Below, one piece after another: positions 44,732 to 52,418 of a stretch of DNA of 64,000 nucleotides. A model generated the notes under the pieces. That model made no database searches. It was given only the letters and a program-made list of their open reading frames with translations, and had not been told where the DNA came from. Position numbers and translations under genes: made by a program. The stretch covers positions 31,533 through 95,532 of the forward strand of contig WTGO01000057.1 of the NCBI GenBank assembly GCA_011523515.1. The letters run 5' to 3'. The DNA is from Chloroflexota bacterium. GTDB lineage: Bacteria > Chloroflexota > Anaerolineae > Aggregatilineales > Phototrophicaceae. How positions within the stretch are numbered: position 1 is the first letter of the stretch; the number at the start of each line of letters is the position of its first letter.

Positions 44732-45040
44732 ATGGCTGAAACCGCGACAGTACGCACATTAGAAGATATCCGCCGCCTGCGCCCGCAGATCATGGATTTC
44801 GCTCGCGAACATCGCGGAAAGCAGGTGTCAGTGTTTGGCTCTTGCGTACGTGGCGAATTGCGCGCGGACAGCGATATTGATTTCCTGGTAGAGTTTGAAA
44901 GCGGCTTCCGACTGACCGACCTCATACGTTTGACACAGAAACTGGAAAAGCTGCTGGGACGAAAGGTTGATGTGGTGCCGCGGCGTGCCTTGCGGAAAGA
45001 GCTGCAAACTTATGTGTTAAGCGAAGTGCAGGCCCTGTGA
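44732..45040 (+). CDS. mntA: MntA-like nucleotidyltransferase antitoxin, module 1
   Basis: 102 residues. The MNT motif is intact: SVFGSCVRGELRADSDIDFL (GS-x10-D-x-D, ~34-50). Family members AMPylate their HEPN partner (HepT) on a Tyr and so neutralise it. The next gene, a HepT homologue, overlaps by 4 bp (GTGA), as in known hepT-mntA pairs. A TGTGATACACT box ~45 bp upstream, conserved in the later copies, could be an extended -10 element. Confidence 0.9.
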   Translation: MAETATVRTLEDIRRLRPQIMDFAREHRGKQVSVFGSCVRGELRADSDIDFLVEFESGFRLTDLIRLTQKLEKLLGRKVDVVPRRALRKELQTYVLSEVQAL

Positions 45041-45393
45041 GACCGAACCAGCGACTTTACCTGCAAGACATTCTTGAGCGAATCCTGCATATTGAATTCT
45101 GCACCTCCGGTGGTCGCGAGTCCTTCCTTAACGACAGGTTGCTGCAAGATGGCGTGATACTCGCATTTATGGTCATTGGCGAAGCAGTCAAACGACTGGA
45201 TTCGCAGGCGATCGAGGGGCGCCCCGAAGTCGCGTGGAGCGACTATGCTGGTTTCCGCGACGTTCTCATCCACAGATATCATGACATCTTGCTTGAAGAA
45301 GTTTGGCAGTTTTCACAAGAAGACCTGGCCGCGCTGAAAACGGCGGTTACCGAGCTGCTGAACGATCTGGAGAATAGCGATGCGCCGACTTGA
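45037..45393 (+). CDS. hepT: HepT-like HEPN toxin (DUF86), module 1
   Basis: 118 residues, GTG start overlapping the antitoxin stop. HEPN ribonuclease fold with the catalytic motif FRDVLIHRYHDI, i.e. R-x4-H-x-Y, in which the Tyr is the site of AMPylation by the partner nucleotidyltransferase. The ending (WQFSQEDLAALKTAVTELLN) is the usual DUF86 C-terminus. Toxicity by tRNA or mRNA cleavage is known for the family. The module is duplicated downstream. Confidence 0.9.
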   Translation: MRPNQRLYLQDILERILHIEFCTSGGRESFLNDRLLQDGVILAFMVIGEAVKRLDSQAIEGRPEVAWSDYAGFRDVLIHRYHDILLEEVWQFSQEDLAALKTAVTELLNDLENSDAPT

Positions 45394-45442
45394 ACCTGGC
45401 CAAGTTCATCTCAAGCACCCTCTTGCATAACAGCCATAAGGC

Positions 45443-45492
45443 GGCAACTGGCCGATGCGGTCGATCGCATCCTGGCCGAGGGCTAGCGCGGG
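45443..45492 (+). repeat. Copy of the last 50 bases of the coxE-like gene, in front of TA module 2
   Basis: 45443-45490 repeats 44631-44678 (GGCAACTGGCCGATGCGGTC onward through GAGGGCTAGCG) almost without change; the matching then continues more loosely through TGTGATACACTGG and the MNT start. The distance is 812 bp, which is one TA module plus its leader. This marks the left boundary of a tandem duplication. Confidence 0.9.
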
Positions 45493-45543
45493 TCATGTGA
45501 TACACTGGTAGACGAAGGCAGGTCCAGAGTCGAAACCAGTATC

Positions 45544-45852
45544 ATGGCCGAGATTCCGACAGTACGCACATTGGAAGATATCCGCCGCCTGCGCCCGCAG
45601 ATCATGGCGCTGGCCCGGCAATGTCGCGCGCATAAAGTTTCCGTTTTCGGATCGATCGTGCGTGGGGAGATGCATGAGGATAGCGACATCGATTTCCTGG
45701 TCGACTTTGACGAGAAGTACACGTTCTTGGACCACGCTGGTCTATTGGTGGGGCTGGAGGATTTGCTCGGCCGCAACGTTGACGTCGTGCCCAGCAGAGC
45801 GCTGCGCCCCTCTCTCAGAGATACTGTAATTGACGAAGCGCAAGAACTGTGA
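45544..45852 (+). CDS. mntA: MntA-like nucleotidyltransferase antitoxin, module 2
   Basis: 102 residues. MNT motif SVFGSIVRGEMHEDSDIDFL intact. The N-terminal third is very close to module 1 (ITVRTLEDIRRLRPQIM-like), while the second half differs (FLVDFDEKYTFLDHAGLLVG), so the pair has partly different specificity. Overlaps the following HepT gene by 4 bp. Confidence 0.9.
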   Translation: MAEIPTVRTLEDIRRLRPQIMALARQCRAHKVSVFGSIVRGEMHEDSDIDFLVDFDEKYTFLDHAGLLVGLEDLLGRNVDVVPSRALRPSLRDTVIDEAQEL

Positions 45853-46205
45853 CAAGACAGCAAACTGAGTTCTGCCGCGATATTCTGGTTCGGATCGCTC
45901 GCATTGAGAAATATGTCTCGTGCGGTCATGACCAATTCATACGATCTGACTTGCATCAGGACGCGGTCATATTTTGCTTCCTCGTTATTGGAGAAGCGAT
46001 CAAGCAACTCGACGACGCTCTGACGGCATCACATCCGCACATTCCTTGGCGATTGTATGCCCGCTTTCGCGATGTGCTAATTCATCAGTATCATAAAACT
46101 GAAATCATGATCGCTTGGCGGGTATCACAAGAAGACTTGCCAGCTCTAAAGACGGCGATTGTGGCCATTCTCGCTTCCATGGACGCAACCGGCCCCGTCT
46201 CGTGA
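45849..46205 (+). CDS. hepT: HepT-like HEPN toxin (DUF86), module 2
   Basis: 118 residues, GTG start. HEPN motif RFRDVLIHQYHKTEI (R-x4-H-x-Y) intact; ending WRVSQEDLPALKTAIVAILA. Well diverged from module 1 outside the motif. The antitoxin is directly upstream. A collapsed third module follows. Confidence 0.9.
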   Translation: MTRQQTEFCRDILVRIARIEKYVSCGHDQFIRSDLHQDAVIFCFLVIGEAIKQLDDALTASHPHIPWRLYARFRDVLIHQYHKTEIMIAWRVSQEDLPALKTAIVAILASMDATGPVS

Positions 46206-46313
46206 CTTTGGCCGAGTCGTCCCGACGCGGCCGGTCAGCCGCGCGCCGCGGGCCCGGGCCAGTGATGTGCTACACTGGTAGGCGAAGGCATGTCTGGAGC
46301 CGAAACCTGCACC
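46206..46313. other. Leader of the collapsed third TA module
   Basis: Contains TGTGCTACACTGGTAGGCGAAGGCA, matching (in part) the leaders of modules 1 and 2, followed by GAAACCTGCACC before ATG 46314. It has no gene of its own. Confidence 0.6.
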
Positions 46314-46480
46314 ATGGCTGAAACCGCGACAGTCCGCACTTTAGAAGAAATCCGCCGCCTGCGCCCGCAGATCATTGCGCTCGCACGTCAGTGTCGCGCG
46401 CATTGAGGAATAAGTCTCTCGGGACCTCGCAAGCGCACTTACAAGACATGAAGGCAGCAATCACCGTGGTGCTTCCCACA
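46314..46480 (+). pseudogene. Collapsed third MNT/HEPN module
   Basis: The first 30 codons encode an MntA start (TVRTLEEIRRLRPQIIALAR) nearly identical to module 2, then TGA at 46404. About 20 bp later (46427) SQAHLQDMKAAITVVLP reads like the HepT C-terminus (VSQEDLPALKTAIVAIL). The middle of both genes has been deleted. It shows that the tandem array is losing copies. Confidence 0.8.
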
Positions 46481-46527
46481 TGGGTCGATTGCAAATCAAT
46501 TTCTAGAGTTAAGAACATACTTCAGCG

Positions 46528-46536
46528 TGTTATACT
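46528..46536 (+). promoter_or_regulatory. Extended -10 element upstream of the Uma2 gene
   Basis: TGT-TATACT, about 32 bp before the ATG at 46568. -35 region not recognisable. Sequence match only. Confidence 0.35.
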
Positions 46537-46567
46537 GTTTACGACAGATGAGTAGCCGAGGTTTGTC

Positions 46568-47140
46568 ATGGCTATCCAAGCCCAACACACCATGACTGTC
46601 GCCGAGTATCTCGAATGGGAAAAACGCCAGGAAGTCAAGCATGAATACGTTGATGGAGAAATCATTGAGATGTCAGGCGGTACGGGCAAACATAGCAAAA
46701 TCATGGTTAACATTAGCGCGGCTGTCTATAACCAAATTGACCATAGCAATTGCTTTGTCCACAGCAGCGAGATGCGTATACGAGTAGGCTCCGCTCGATA
46801 TGTCTATCCAGACCTCAGCGCATTGTGCGGCGTGGAAGACTACGAAGACGAGAGCGAAGTTACGCTGCTAAATCCAATGGTTGTGGTTGAGGTAACGTCG
46901 CCGTCTAGTCTGATACGTGACCGCGTCGACAAGCCTGATCTGTACTTCGACGTGCCTTCTATTGAGGCCTATCTGATTGTTGACCAAGAACGTCCGCGCG
47001 CCGATCTTTACACACGCTCAGAAACCGGCTGGCACGTGCGCACATTCAACCGAGCAGAGGATGTAATTCCGCTGACATCGATCACATGTGAACTGTCGCT
47101 TGAACAGGTTTATCGCGGCATTGAATTCGCCAGCGAGTAA
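46568..47140 (+). CDS. Uma2-family (DUF820) putative restriction-like endonuclease
   Basis: 190 residues. PD-(D/E)XK-fold protein of the Uma2 family: MTVAEYLEWEKRQEVKHEYVDGEIIEMSGG at the start (split here by composition: E-x-K-x-E-Y-V-D-G), SARYVYPDLSALCG (PD), VVVEVTSPSS (E-V) and a C-terminal YLIVDQERPRADLY. Catalytic-type Asp, Glu residues are present. The family is expanded in Chloroflexota and cyanobacteria; cellular role unknown, perhaps mobile or defence related. It is alone on its strand, convergent with the dehydratase gene. Confidence 0.85.
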   Translation: MAIQAQHTMTVAEYLEWEKRQEVKHEYVDGEIIEMSGGTGKHSKIMVNISAAVYNQIDHSNCFVHSSEMRIRVGSARYVYPDLSALCGVEDYEDESEVTLLNPMVVVEVTSPSSLIRDRVDKPDLYFDVPSIEAYLIVDQERPRADLYTRSETGWHVRTFNRAEDVIPLTSITCELSLEQVYRGIEFASE

Positions 47141-47150
47141 GAGCCGCCCC

Positions 47151-48308
47151 CTACTTCAAATCCCGCCGGTGCCAGTCGTCGCTGAATAGGTTGAAATCCG
47201 TCTCTCGCTGCGGGAACTCGGCGATGATGGCTTCGTCGATCTCGACGCCGAGCCCTGGCATTGCAGGCAGCGCGAAATAGCCGTCCACCACTTCCGGCAC
47301 GCCGACCCCGGCCGCTTTGACCGGCGGGTCGGCGAAGTCGTTGAAGTACTCCTGAATCTTGAAGTTGGGCGTGGTCGCGGCGACCGCCAGCGACGCCATT
47401 GTCGAGCAGGGCCCGCCGACATTGTGCGGCGCGACCAGCACATAATACATCTCGGCAGTGCCGGCCAGCTTCTTCATATTCATGATGCCGCCGAAGTGGG
47501 TGATGTCGGTCTGGATGATATCGGCCGCGCCCAGCTCGAAGAGTTCGCGATACTCGTAGGGCGTGTGAATGCGCTCGCCAGTGGCCACCGGTATGCCCAG
47601 CCCCAGCGCCACCTCGCGCACATCGCGCAGGGCGCGCAAATTCTCCGGCGGCACCGGCTCCTCGACCCAGGCCGGACGGAACTCGGCCAGGTCGCGGATG
47701 ATCTCCACCGCGGTGACCGGGTTGAAGCGTCCGTGCATCTCGATCAGCAATTCGACATCCGGCCCGACCGCGTCATACACCGCTTCCACCAGCGACACCG
47801 AGAGCAGCTTTTCTTCGCGCGTGAATTCGTAGAAGCCGCTGCCGAAGGGATCGAATTTCAGCGCGCGGTAGCCCTTGTCAATGACCTCTTTGGCCGCGGC
47901 ATGCCAGGCTTCCGGCGTCCGCTCAACGCGGTACCAGCCGTTGGCGTAGGCTTTGATCCGCTCGCGCATCGCCCCGCCCAGCAGCCGATACACCGGTTGA
48001 TCCAGCGCCTTGCCGATGATGTCCCAGCAAGCGATCTCCAGCAGGGCGATGCCGGTCATGGCGATTTCGCCGGCGCGGCCATAGGTCTCGCGCAGCATGC
48101 GGTAGCACATGGACTCGGTGTTGAAGGGGTCGTTTCCCAGGGCGAAATCGGGCGCGCTCTCGTTGAGGTAGCCGATGACTGGCCCCACGCCGCCGACCGG
48201 CCGCGCCTCGGCCCAGCCGACCAGACCATCGTCTGTCTCCACCTTGACGAAGAGCAGATTGCGCCAGGGCGTGCCCATAACCATCGTGCTGACATTGCTG
48301 ATTTTCAT
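47151..48308 (-). CDS. Enolase-superfamily sugar acid dehydratase (DgoD/MR-like)
   Basis: 385 residues, mandelate racemase/muconate-lactonising family. The N-terminal capping domain (GLVGWAEARPVGGVGPVIGY) is followed by the barrel with metal ligands and acid/base residues: LKFDPFGSGF, LLIEMHGRFNP (metal Glu and catalytic region), AWVEEPVPPENL, VATGERIHTPYEYREL, ADIIQTDITHFGGIM, YYVLVAPHNVGGPCS. These match the D-galactonate dehydratase-type subgroup, though the exact substrate cannot be set. The next gene upstream, a TIM-barrel-like protein, lies 43 bp away on the same strand and may act in the same pathway. Confidence 0.9.
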   Translation of the reverse strand: MKISNVSTMVMGTPWRNLLFVKVETDDGLVGWAEARPVGGVGPVIGYLNESAPDFALGNDPFNTESMCYRMLRETYGRAGEIAMTGIALLEIACWDIIGKALDQPVYRLLGGAMRERIKAYANGWYRVERTPEAWHAAAKEVIDKGYRALKFDPFGSGFYEFTREEKLLSVSLVEAVYDAVGPDVELLIEMHGRFNPVTAVEIIRDLAEFRPAWVEEPVPPENLRALRDVREVALGLGIPVATGERIHTPYEYRELFELGAADIIQTDITHFGGIMNMKKLAGTAEMYYVLVAPHNVGGPCSTMASLAVAATTPNFKIQEYFNDFADPPVKAAGVGVPEVVDGYFALPAMPGLGVEIDEAIIAEFPQRETDFNLFSDDWHRRDLK

Positions 48309-48351
48309 GAACCCCCCTCGGTCCCCCCATCAGGATAGGGGGGTCGGATTA

Positions 48352-49281
48352 TTACCCCACCGGAATCCCCAAATCGGCCGCGCCCGCGTCGCCCATCACC
48401 GCGTCACCCGCGTAGCGCTCGATGATATTCATCACCAGCGCCGTGCGATGCACCCGCTCGCGCGACTGCTTGATTGCCAGGTCTTCAATATGGAGCCCGC
48501 TCGGATAAATGTTCGCCGCATTGCGCAAGCCCAGCTTGACATACATCGGCGCCGCCACGCGTATCATCTCCGGCGCCTCGTAATGGCGCGCGAAGCCGCC
48601 GAAGTCGTCCGGCGCTTCCACGTATACATCCAGCGGAATGTCGATGGCCGCGCGAATCGCCGCCAGCTGCGGCAGCGTCAAGTCGGTCGGCGTGTTGTAG
48701 GTGCCCGCGCCCAGGTCCTCCAGCAGCTTGACCGAGATCGGATTGGCCGCGCCCATCTGCACCGAGATTTTGACCACCAGCTCGGCAGGAAGCTCGCCGG
48801 CTTTCTTCATCTCATTTACCAGCCAGAGCTGCCCTTCATCGGCGACCAGCACCGAGCGCAAACCCAGCGCGCAGCCACGGATGATATCCTCGGTAGCGTA
48901 GGCGACTTCGTCCATGCCGCGCAGACGGGCGCCGAGATTCTTGCCGGCGCTGGCGCGCGCTTGGGCGCTCGTGCCCCAGGCGGCGCGCGGCCCCACGAAG
49001 AGGCTGACTTCGATGCCGGCCTCAGCGCCCAGCCGGCACATCTCGCGGATTTCGGCGTCGGTCAGCATCCAGATGCCGCTGCCCTGCGAGACGCGGTGGA
49101 TGGTGACGCCCAGGCGATCGGCTTCTTCGAGCACGGCGGCCAGCGCGCGCGGACCTTCGGTGCTGGGGATCTCGATGCGGTACTGCGCGCCATCGGGGAA
49201 GCGCTTCCGCGAGCTGGGCAGATCGTAAAGCTCGCCGGGCGGGTAGTTTCTGCTTTTCAGGAAGTCGCGCAAGTTTGGCAT
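48352..49281 (-). CDS. TIM-barrel-like protein of unknown function
   Basis: 309 residues from the ATG at 49281. A regular beta-alpha pattern is visible: YRIEIPSTEGPRALAAVLEE, VTIHRVSQGSGIWMLTDAEI, GIEVSLFVGPRAAWG, LRSVLVADEGQLWLVNEMKK, VVKISVQMGAANPISVKLLE, IPLDVYVEAPDDFGGFARHY, MYVKLGLRNAANIYPSG. A few features recall U32-type peptidase-like barrels, but I cannot assign a family. It is upstream of the dehydratase in a two-gene unit, suggesting sugar-acid metabolism. Confidence 0.72.
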   Translation of the reverse strand: MPNLRDFLKSRNYPPGELYDLPSSRKRFPDGAQYRIEIPSTEGPRALAAVLEEADRLGVTIHRVSQGSGIWMLTDAEIREMCRLGAEAGIEVSLFVGPRAAWGTSAQARASAGKNLGARLRGMDEVAYATEDIIRGCALGLRSVLVADEGQLWLVNEMKKAGELPAELVVKISVQMGAANPISVKLLEDLGAGTYNTPTDLTLPQLAAIRAAIDIPLDVYVEAPDDFGGFARHYEAPEMIRVAAPMYVKLGLRNAANIYPSGLHIEDLAIKQSRERVHRTALVMNIIERYAGDAVMGDAGAADLGIPVG

Positions 49282-49551
49282 GCTGTGTCCGTCCTCGCCT
49301 CCATAACCAGGGGGAGTATACCGAATACGGGCGCATTGCCCTATGGCGGCAATCAACGGATTGACGAGTCAAACGCAACCATATAGTCGCCTCAGAGCCG
49401 GCATTTTGCGGTAGCTTGACTGTAGCTCCGCCTTCAATCCGCTCCCGATGCCGGCGTCGCCTGCAAGCCAGGCGATTTGTCCGCCCTTGGCCTTTGGTAT
49501 GGGGCGCGATTGCAGCGGCGCCGCAAGACGAAATCTGCTGGCTAGTCTTGG
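49282..49551. other. Divergent intergenic region, 270 bp
   Basis: Between the TIM-barrel-like gene (minus) and the RepA-like gene (plus). GC-rich, no clear promoter pair. Short frames are present on both strands but none has a ribosome site or protein-like composition that I trust. Confidence 0.4.
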
Positions 49552-50718
49552 ATGTTTGCTCGCATGTCTATCGAAACCACGCCCCGCGATTCTGTCAGTG
49601 CTAGCCGGATAGGTGATATGAAGGCCTGGCTGGTTCATGGCGGAGAATACTTCTTTCGCTACGGCCGGTTCAAGAATACGCCGCTTCTGGCTGAAGCCAG
49701 GAAATATGCCGAAGCGCATGGCGTCGACTTTCCGATCGCGCTCAGCATGGTCATCGACAGATACGAAAGCTGGTGCCGGGCATTCGTATTCAGCGAAACG
49801 CGGTCCGCTGCGGCTGACGCGCCGCCCAAGCGCTTCTATCGCTCAGGCGAGCTGGGCCAGCTGCCACGCGTGGAGTGGCTGGTGGAGGGGCTCGTGCCAT
49901 CCACTGGCACAGTCGTTTTGTACGGGCGCGAAGGCAGTGGCAAATCGTTCCTGGCGCTGCGGCTGGCCAATATCGTCGCCCGCCGCCACACCGTCTTGTA
50001 TATCCCGTATGAAGACCTGCCGATCCTGCATCAGCGGCAGGCGGCGCACGACGACTACTTCAGCTGCAGGCCGGCGGCGGACCTGTACTACATGGCCCTG
50101 GATATGCCGGTGCTGAACGAGGAGGGAGCTGTTGAACGCTTCAAAGGCTGCCTGGAACGCGAGGGCATCAAGCCCGGCCTGATCATTTTTGATACCTTTC
50201 GCGCATCGACCACGGGCCTCGAAGAGAACAGCGCCAAAGAGGTCGGTGCCGTCATTGATGTGCTGAAACAAATCAAGAGCGACTTGGCCTGCGCCATCTT
50301 GATCGTTCATCACATGGGCAAGGAGACGACGAAGGGCGCGCGCGGATCAACCGTCATCACAGCCGATACCGACTTGTCGTTTGAGGTCGAAGGCGCGGAC
50401 TTCCGCCAGGAGCAGGCGCAGCTGATCCTCAAGAACCGCAAGAACAAATTCGCCGCCAGGCAGCAGGACCTGTACGTCGACATGATTCAGCACCAGGATT
50501 GCCTGGTGGCTGATTTCGCCGAGAAAAAAGCCGAGGTCAGCGGCAACAACGCGCGCGTGTTGGCGGCCATAGAAAAGTCGGGGCGCCCGCTGACCTACTC
50601 CGAGCTACGCGAGCTCAGCCGAGTCAGCGACGGCAGCATGAGCTACGCGCTAAAATGGCTGATCAAAAGACAGAAGATCCTCAAGGAGGGCAAGCGCTAT
50701 TCCGTCATATCCGCCTAG
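49552..50718 (+). CDS. RepA-like AAA ATPase with C-terminal winged-helix region
   Basis: 388 residues. An AAA_25/RepA-type P-loop ATPase domain (Walker A YGREGSGKSFLALRLANIV; Walker B LIIFDTFRASTTGLEEN; sensor-like CAILIVHHMGKETTKGARGS). The N-terminal ~100 residues are helical (YFFRYGRFKNTPLLAEARKY). The last ~70 residues form a winged helix (LAAIEKSGRPLTYSELRELS, MSYALKWLIKRQKILKEG). Such proteins are typical of plasmids and integrated elements (helicase-type replication proteins). ATG at 49552; the ATG at 49618 (AGGTGAT before it) is an alternative. It is followed by a perfect 13-bp inverted repeat. Confidence 0.82.
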   Translation: MFARMSIETTPRDSVSASRIGDMKAWLVHGGEYFFRYGRFKNTPLLAEARKYAEAHGVDFPIALSMVIDRYESWCRAFVFSETRSAAADAPPKRFYRSGELGQLPRVEWLVEGLVPSTGTVVLYGREGSGKSFLALRLANIVARRHTVLYIPYEDLPILHQRQAAHDDYFSCRPAADLYYMALDMPVLNEEGAVERFKGCLEREGIKPGLIIFDTFRASTTGLEENSAKEVGAVIDVLKQIKSDLACAILIVHHMGKETTKGARGSTVITADTDLSFEVEGADFRQEQAQLILKNRKNKFAARQQDLYVDMIQHQDCLVADFAEKKAEVSGNNARVLAAIEKSGRPLTYSELRELSRVSDGSMSYALKWLIKRQKILKEGKRYSVISA

Positions 50719-50733
50719 CTGGCAATCGCCTTA

Positions 50734-50769
50734 ACATAGATAGCCCTTAAGAGCGTGGGCTATCTATGT
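50734..50769. repeat. Perfect 13-bp inverted repeat after the RepA-like gene
   Basis: ACATAGATAGCCC (50734-50746) and GGGCTATCTATGT (50757-50769), separated by 10 bp. It is located 16 bp after the gene's stop. It lacks a T-run, so it is not a typical terminator; it might be an attachment, replication or regulatory site. Confidence 0.7.
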
Positions 50770-50889
50770 ACGTAGAGAGGCGCGCCGACATTGCGGGGAC
50801 ATTCGACGAGCGTAGCGCGCGCCCGCTTGAGATTTCGCGCCCCATCGGTCACAATTGCAGCGCCGACTGAAACCAGGAGAAACGCGCAA

Positions 50890-52245
50890 ATGCCTCAGAA
50901 ACGCCCCAACGTGATCGTCTTCTTCACCGACCAGCAGCGCTGGGATACGACCGGCGCGCACGGCAACCCGCTCGACCTGTCGCCCAACTTCGACCGTTTG
51001 GCCCGCGCTGGCACGGATGTCCACTACTCCATCACCTGTCAGCCGGTCTGCGGCCCGGCGCGCGCCTGCCTGCAAACGGGGCGCTACGCCACCGAAACCG
51101 GCTGCTACCGCAACGGCATCGCCCTGCCGCGCGAGAGCCGCACGCTGGCCCATTATTTCGGCGAAGCCGACTATGATACCGCTTACATAGGCAAGTGGCA
51201 TCTGGCGGACGGCGCGCAGGGTCCGGTGTCGCCCGAGCAGCGCGGCGGCTACGAATATTGGCTGGCGTCCAACCTGCTGGAGTTCACCTCGGACGCTTAT
51301 GACCTGGTGATGTACGACAGTGATGGCGCGGCGCGGAAGCTGCCCGGCTACCGCGTAGACGCCCAGACCGACGCCATGATTCGCTACATCAGCGAGCGCC
51401 GGGACAGGCCCTTCTTCCTGTTCTCCGCCTTTATCGAGCCGCACCATCAGAACCACCGCGATGATTATCCGCCGCCGGTCGGCTACCTGGAACGCTATCG
51501 AAGTCGCTGGATGCCGCCGGACCTGGCCGCGCTGGGCGGCTCGAGCCATCAGCAGATGGCCGGCTACCTGGGCATGATCAAGCGGCTGGACGAAGCGCTG
51601 GGGCGGCTCGTCGACGCCCTGATCAGCCTGGACATGCTGGAGGATACCATCATCCTCTTCACGTCTGATCACGGCTGTCACTTCAAAACGCGCAACGCCG
51701 AATACAAGCGCTCGTGCCATGACGCCTCAGTGCGCGTGCCGACGATGTTCCATGGCGGGCCCTTCAAAGGCGGCGGACGCCTGTCGCAAATGGTCAGCCT
51801 GCTGGACCTGCCGCCGACCCTGCTCGACGCCGCCGGCATTCCCGTGCCCGCGCAGATGCAGGGGCGCTCGCTTTTGCCGCTGCTCAGGGAAGGCGCCGCC
51901 GACTGGCCGGACGAGGTATTTATTCAGATCAGCGAATCGCAAGTGGGCCGCGCCATCCGCAGCCGGCGCTGGAAGTACGCCGCGACCGCGCCCGACAAAG
52001 ACGGCTGGGACGATATGAACAGCGCGGTCTATTACGAGACCGAGCTCTACGATCTGCTGGCCGACCCCAACGAATTGCACAATCGCGCCGGCTGCGAATC
52101 TCATCGCGAGGTGGCGGATGTGCTGCGTTCGCGCTTGATACGGCGCATGATTGAAGCGGGCGAGGATGAGCCGATCATTGAGCCGGCGCCGGTCATGGCT
52201 TGCGCCGGCCAGCTCAGCGTGGAGCTGGAAGAGGGCTGGCTTTAA
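50890..52245 (+). CDS. Sulfatase (formylglycine-dependent arylsulfatase family)
   Basis: 451 residues from ATG 50890 (GGAG 9 bp upstream). N-terminal metal-binding start VIVFFTDQQRWDTTGAHG, sulfatase signature CQPVCGPARACLQTGRYATE (C-x-P-x-R with Cys as precursor of formylglycine), YIGKWHLAD, FIEPHHQNHRDD, and the metal motif LFTSDHGCHFK. No secretion signal, so it acts in the cytoplasm or depends on another route. Substrate unknown, probably a sulfated sugar, given the isomerase-type neighbour. It needs a formylglycine-generating enzyme, which is not in the window. Confidence 0.93.
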   Translation: MPQKRPNVIVFFTDQQRWDTTGAHGNPLDLSPNFDRLARAGTDVHYSITCQPVCGPARACLQTGRYATETGCYRNGIALPRESRTLAHYFGEADYDTAYIGKWHLADGAQGPVSPEQRGGYEYWLASNLLEFTSDAYDLVMYDSDGAARKLPGYRVDAQTDAMIRYISERRDRPFFLFSAFIEPHHQNHRDDYPPPVGYLERYRSRWMPPDLAALGGSSHQQMAGYLGMIKRLDEALGRLVDALISLDMLEDTIILFTSDHGCHFKTRNAEYKRSCHDASVRVPTMFHGGPFKGGGRLSQMVSLLDLPPTLLDAAGIPVPAQMQGRSLLPLLREGAADWPDEVFIQISESQVGRAIRSRRWKYAATAPDKDGWDDMNSAVYYETELYDLLADPNELHNRAGCESHREVADVLRSRLIRRMIEAGEDEPIIEPAPVMACAGQLSVELEEGWL

Positions 52246-52418
52246 TCCTCCCCCGCCCGCCCCGCCAACACTTAGATCGTTTGGGGGGATTCTATCGTAG
52301 CGCGGGCGCGGACCTGGCGACCACATTTCTGAATCCCCGTTTGCGCAGCCTGCGCGGCCAGTCAATATCGGGGACAATGGAACTACGAGTTGCTTTTGAT
52401 CAGCAAAGAGAGGAAAAA

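Noticed and set aside
47424..49386. Long plus-strand frames over the dehydratase and TIM-barrel genes
   Set aside because: They are antisense shadows of genes whose minus-strand motifs are clear.
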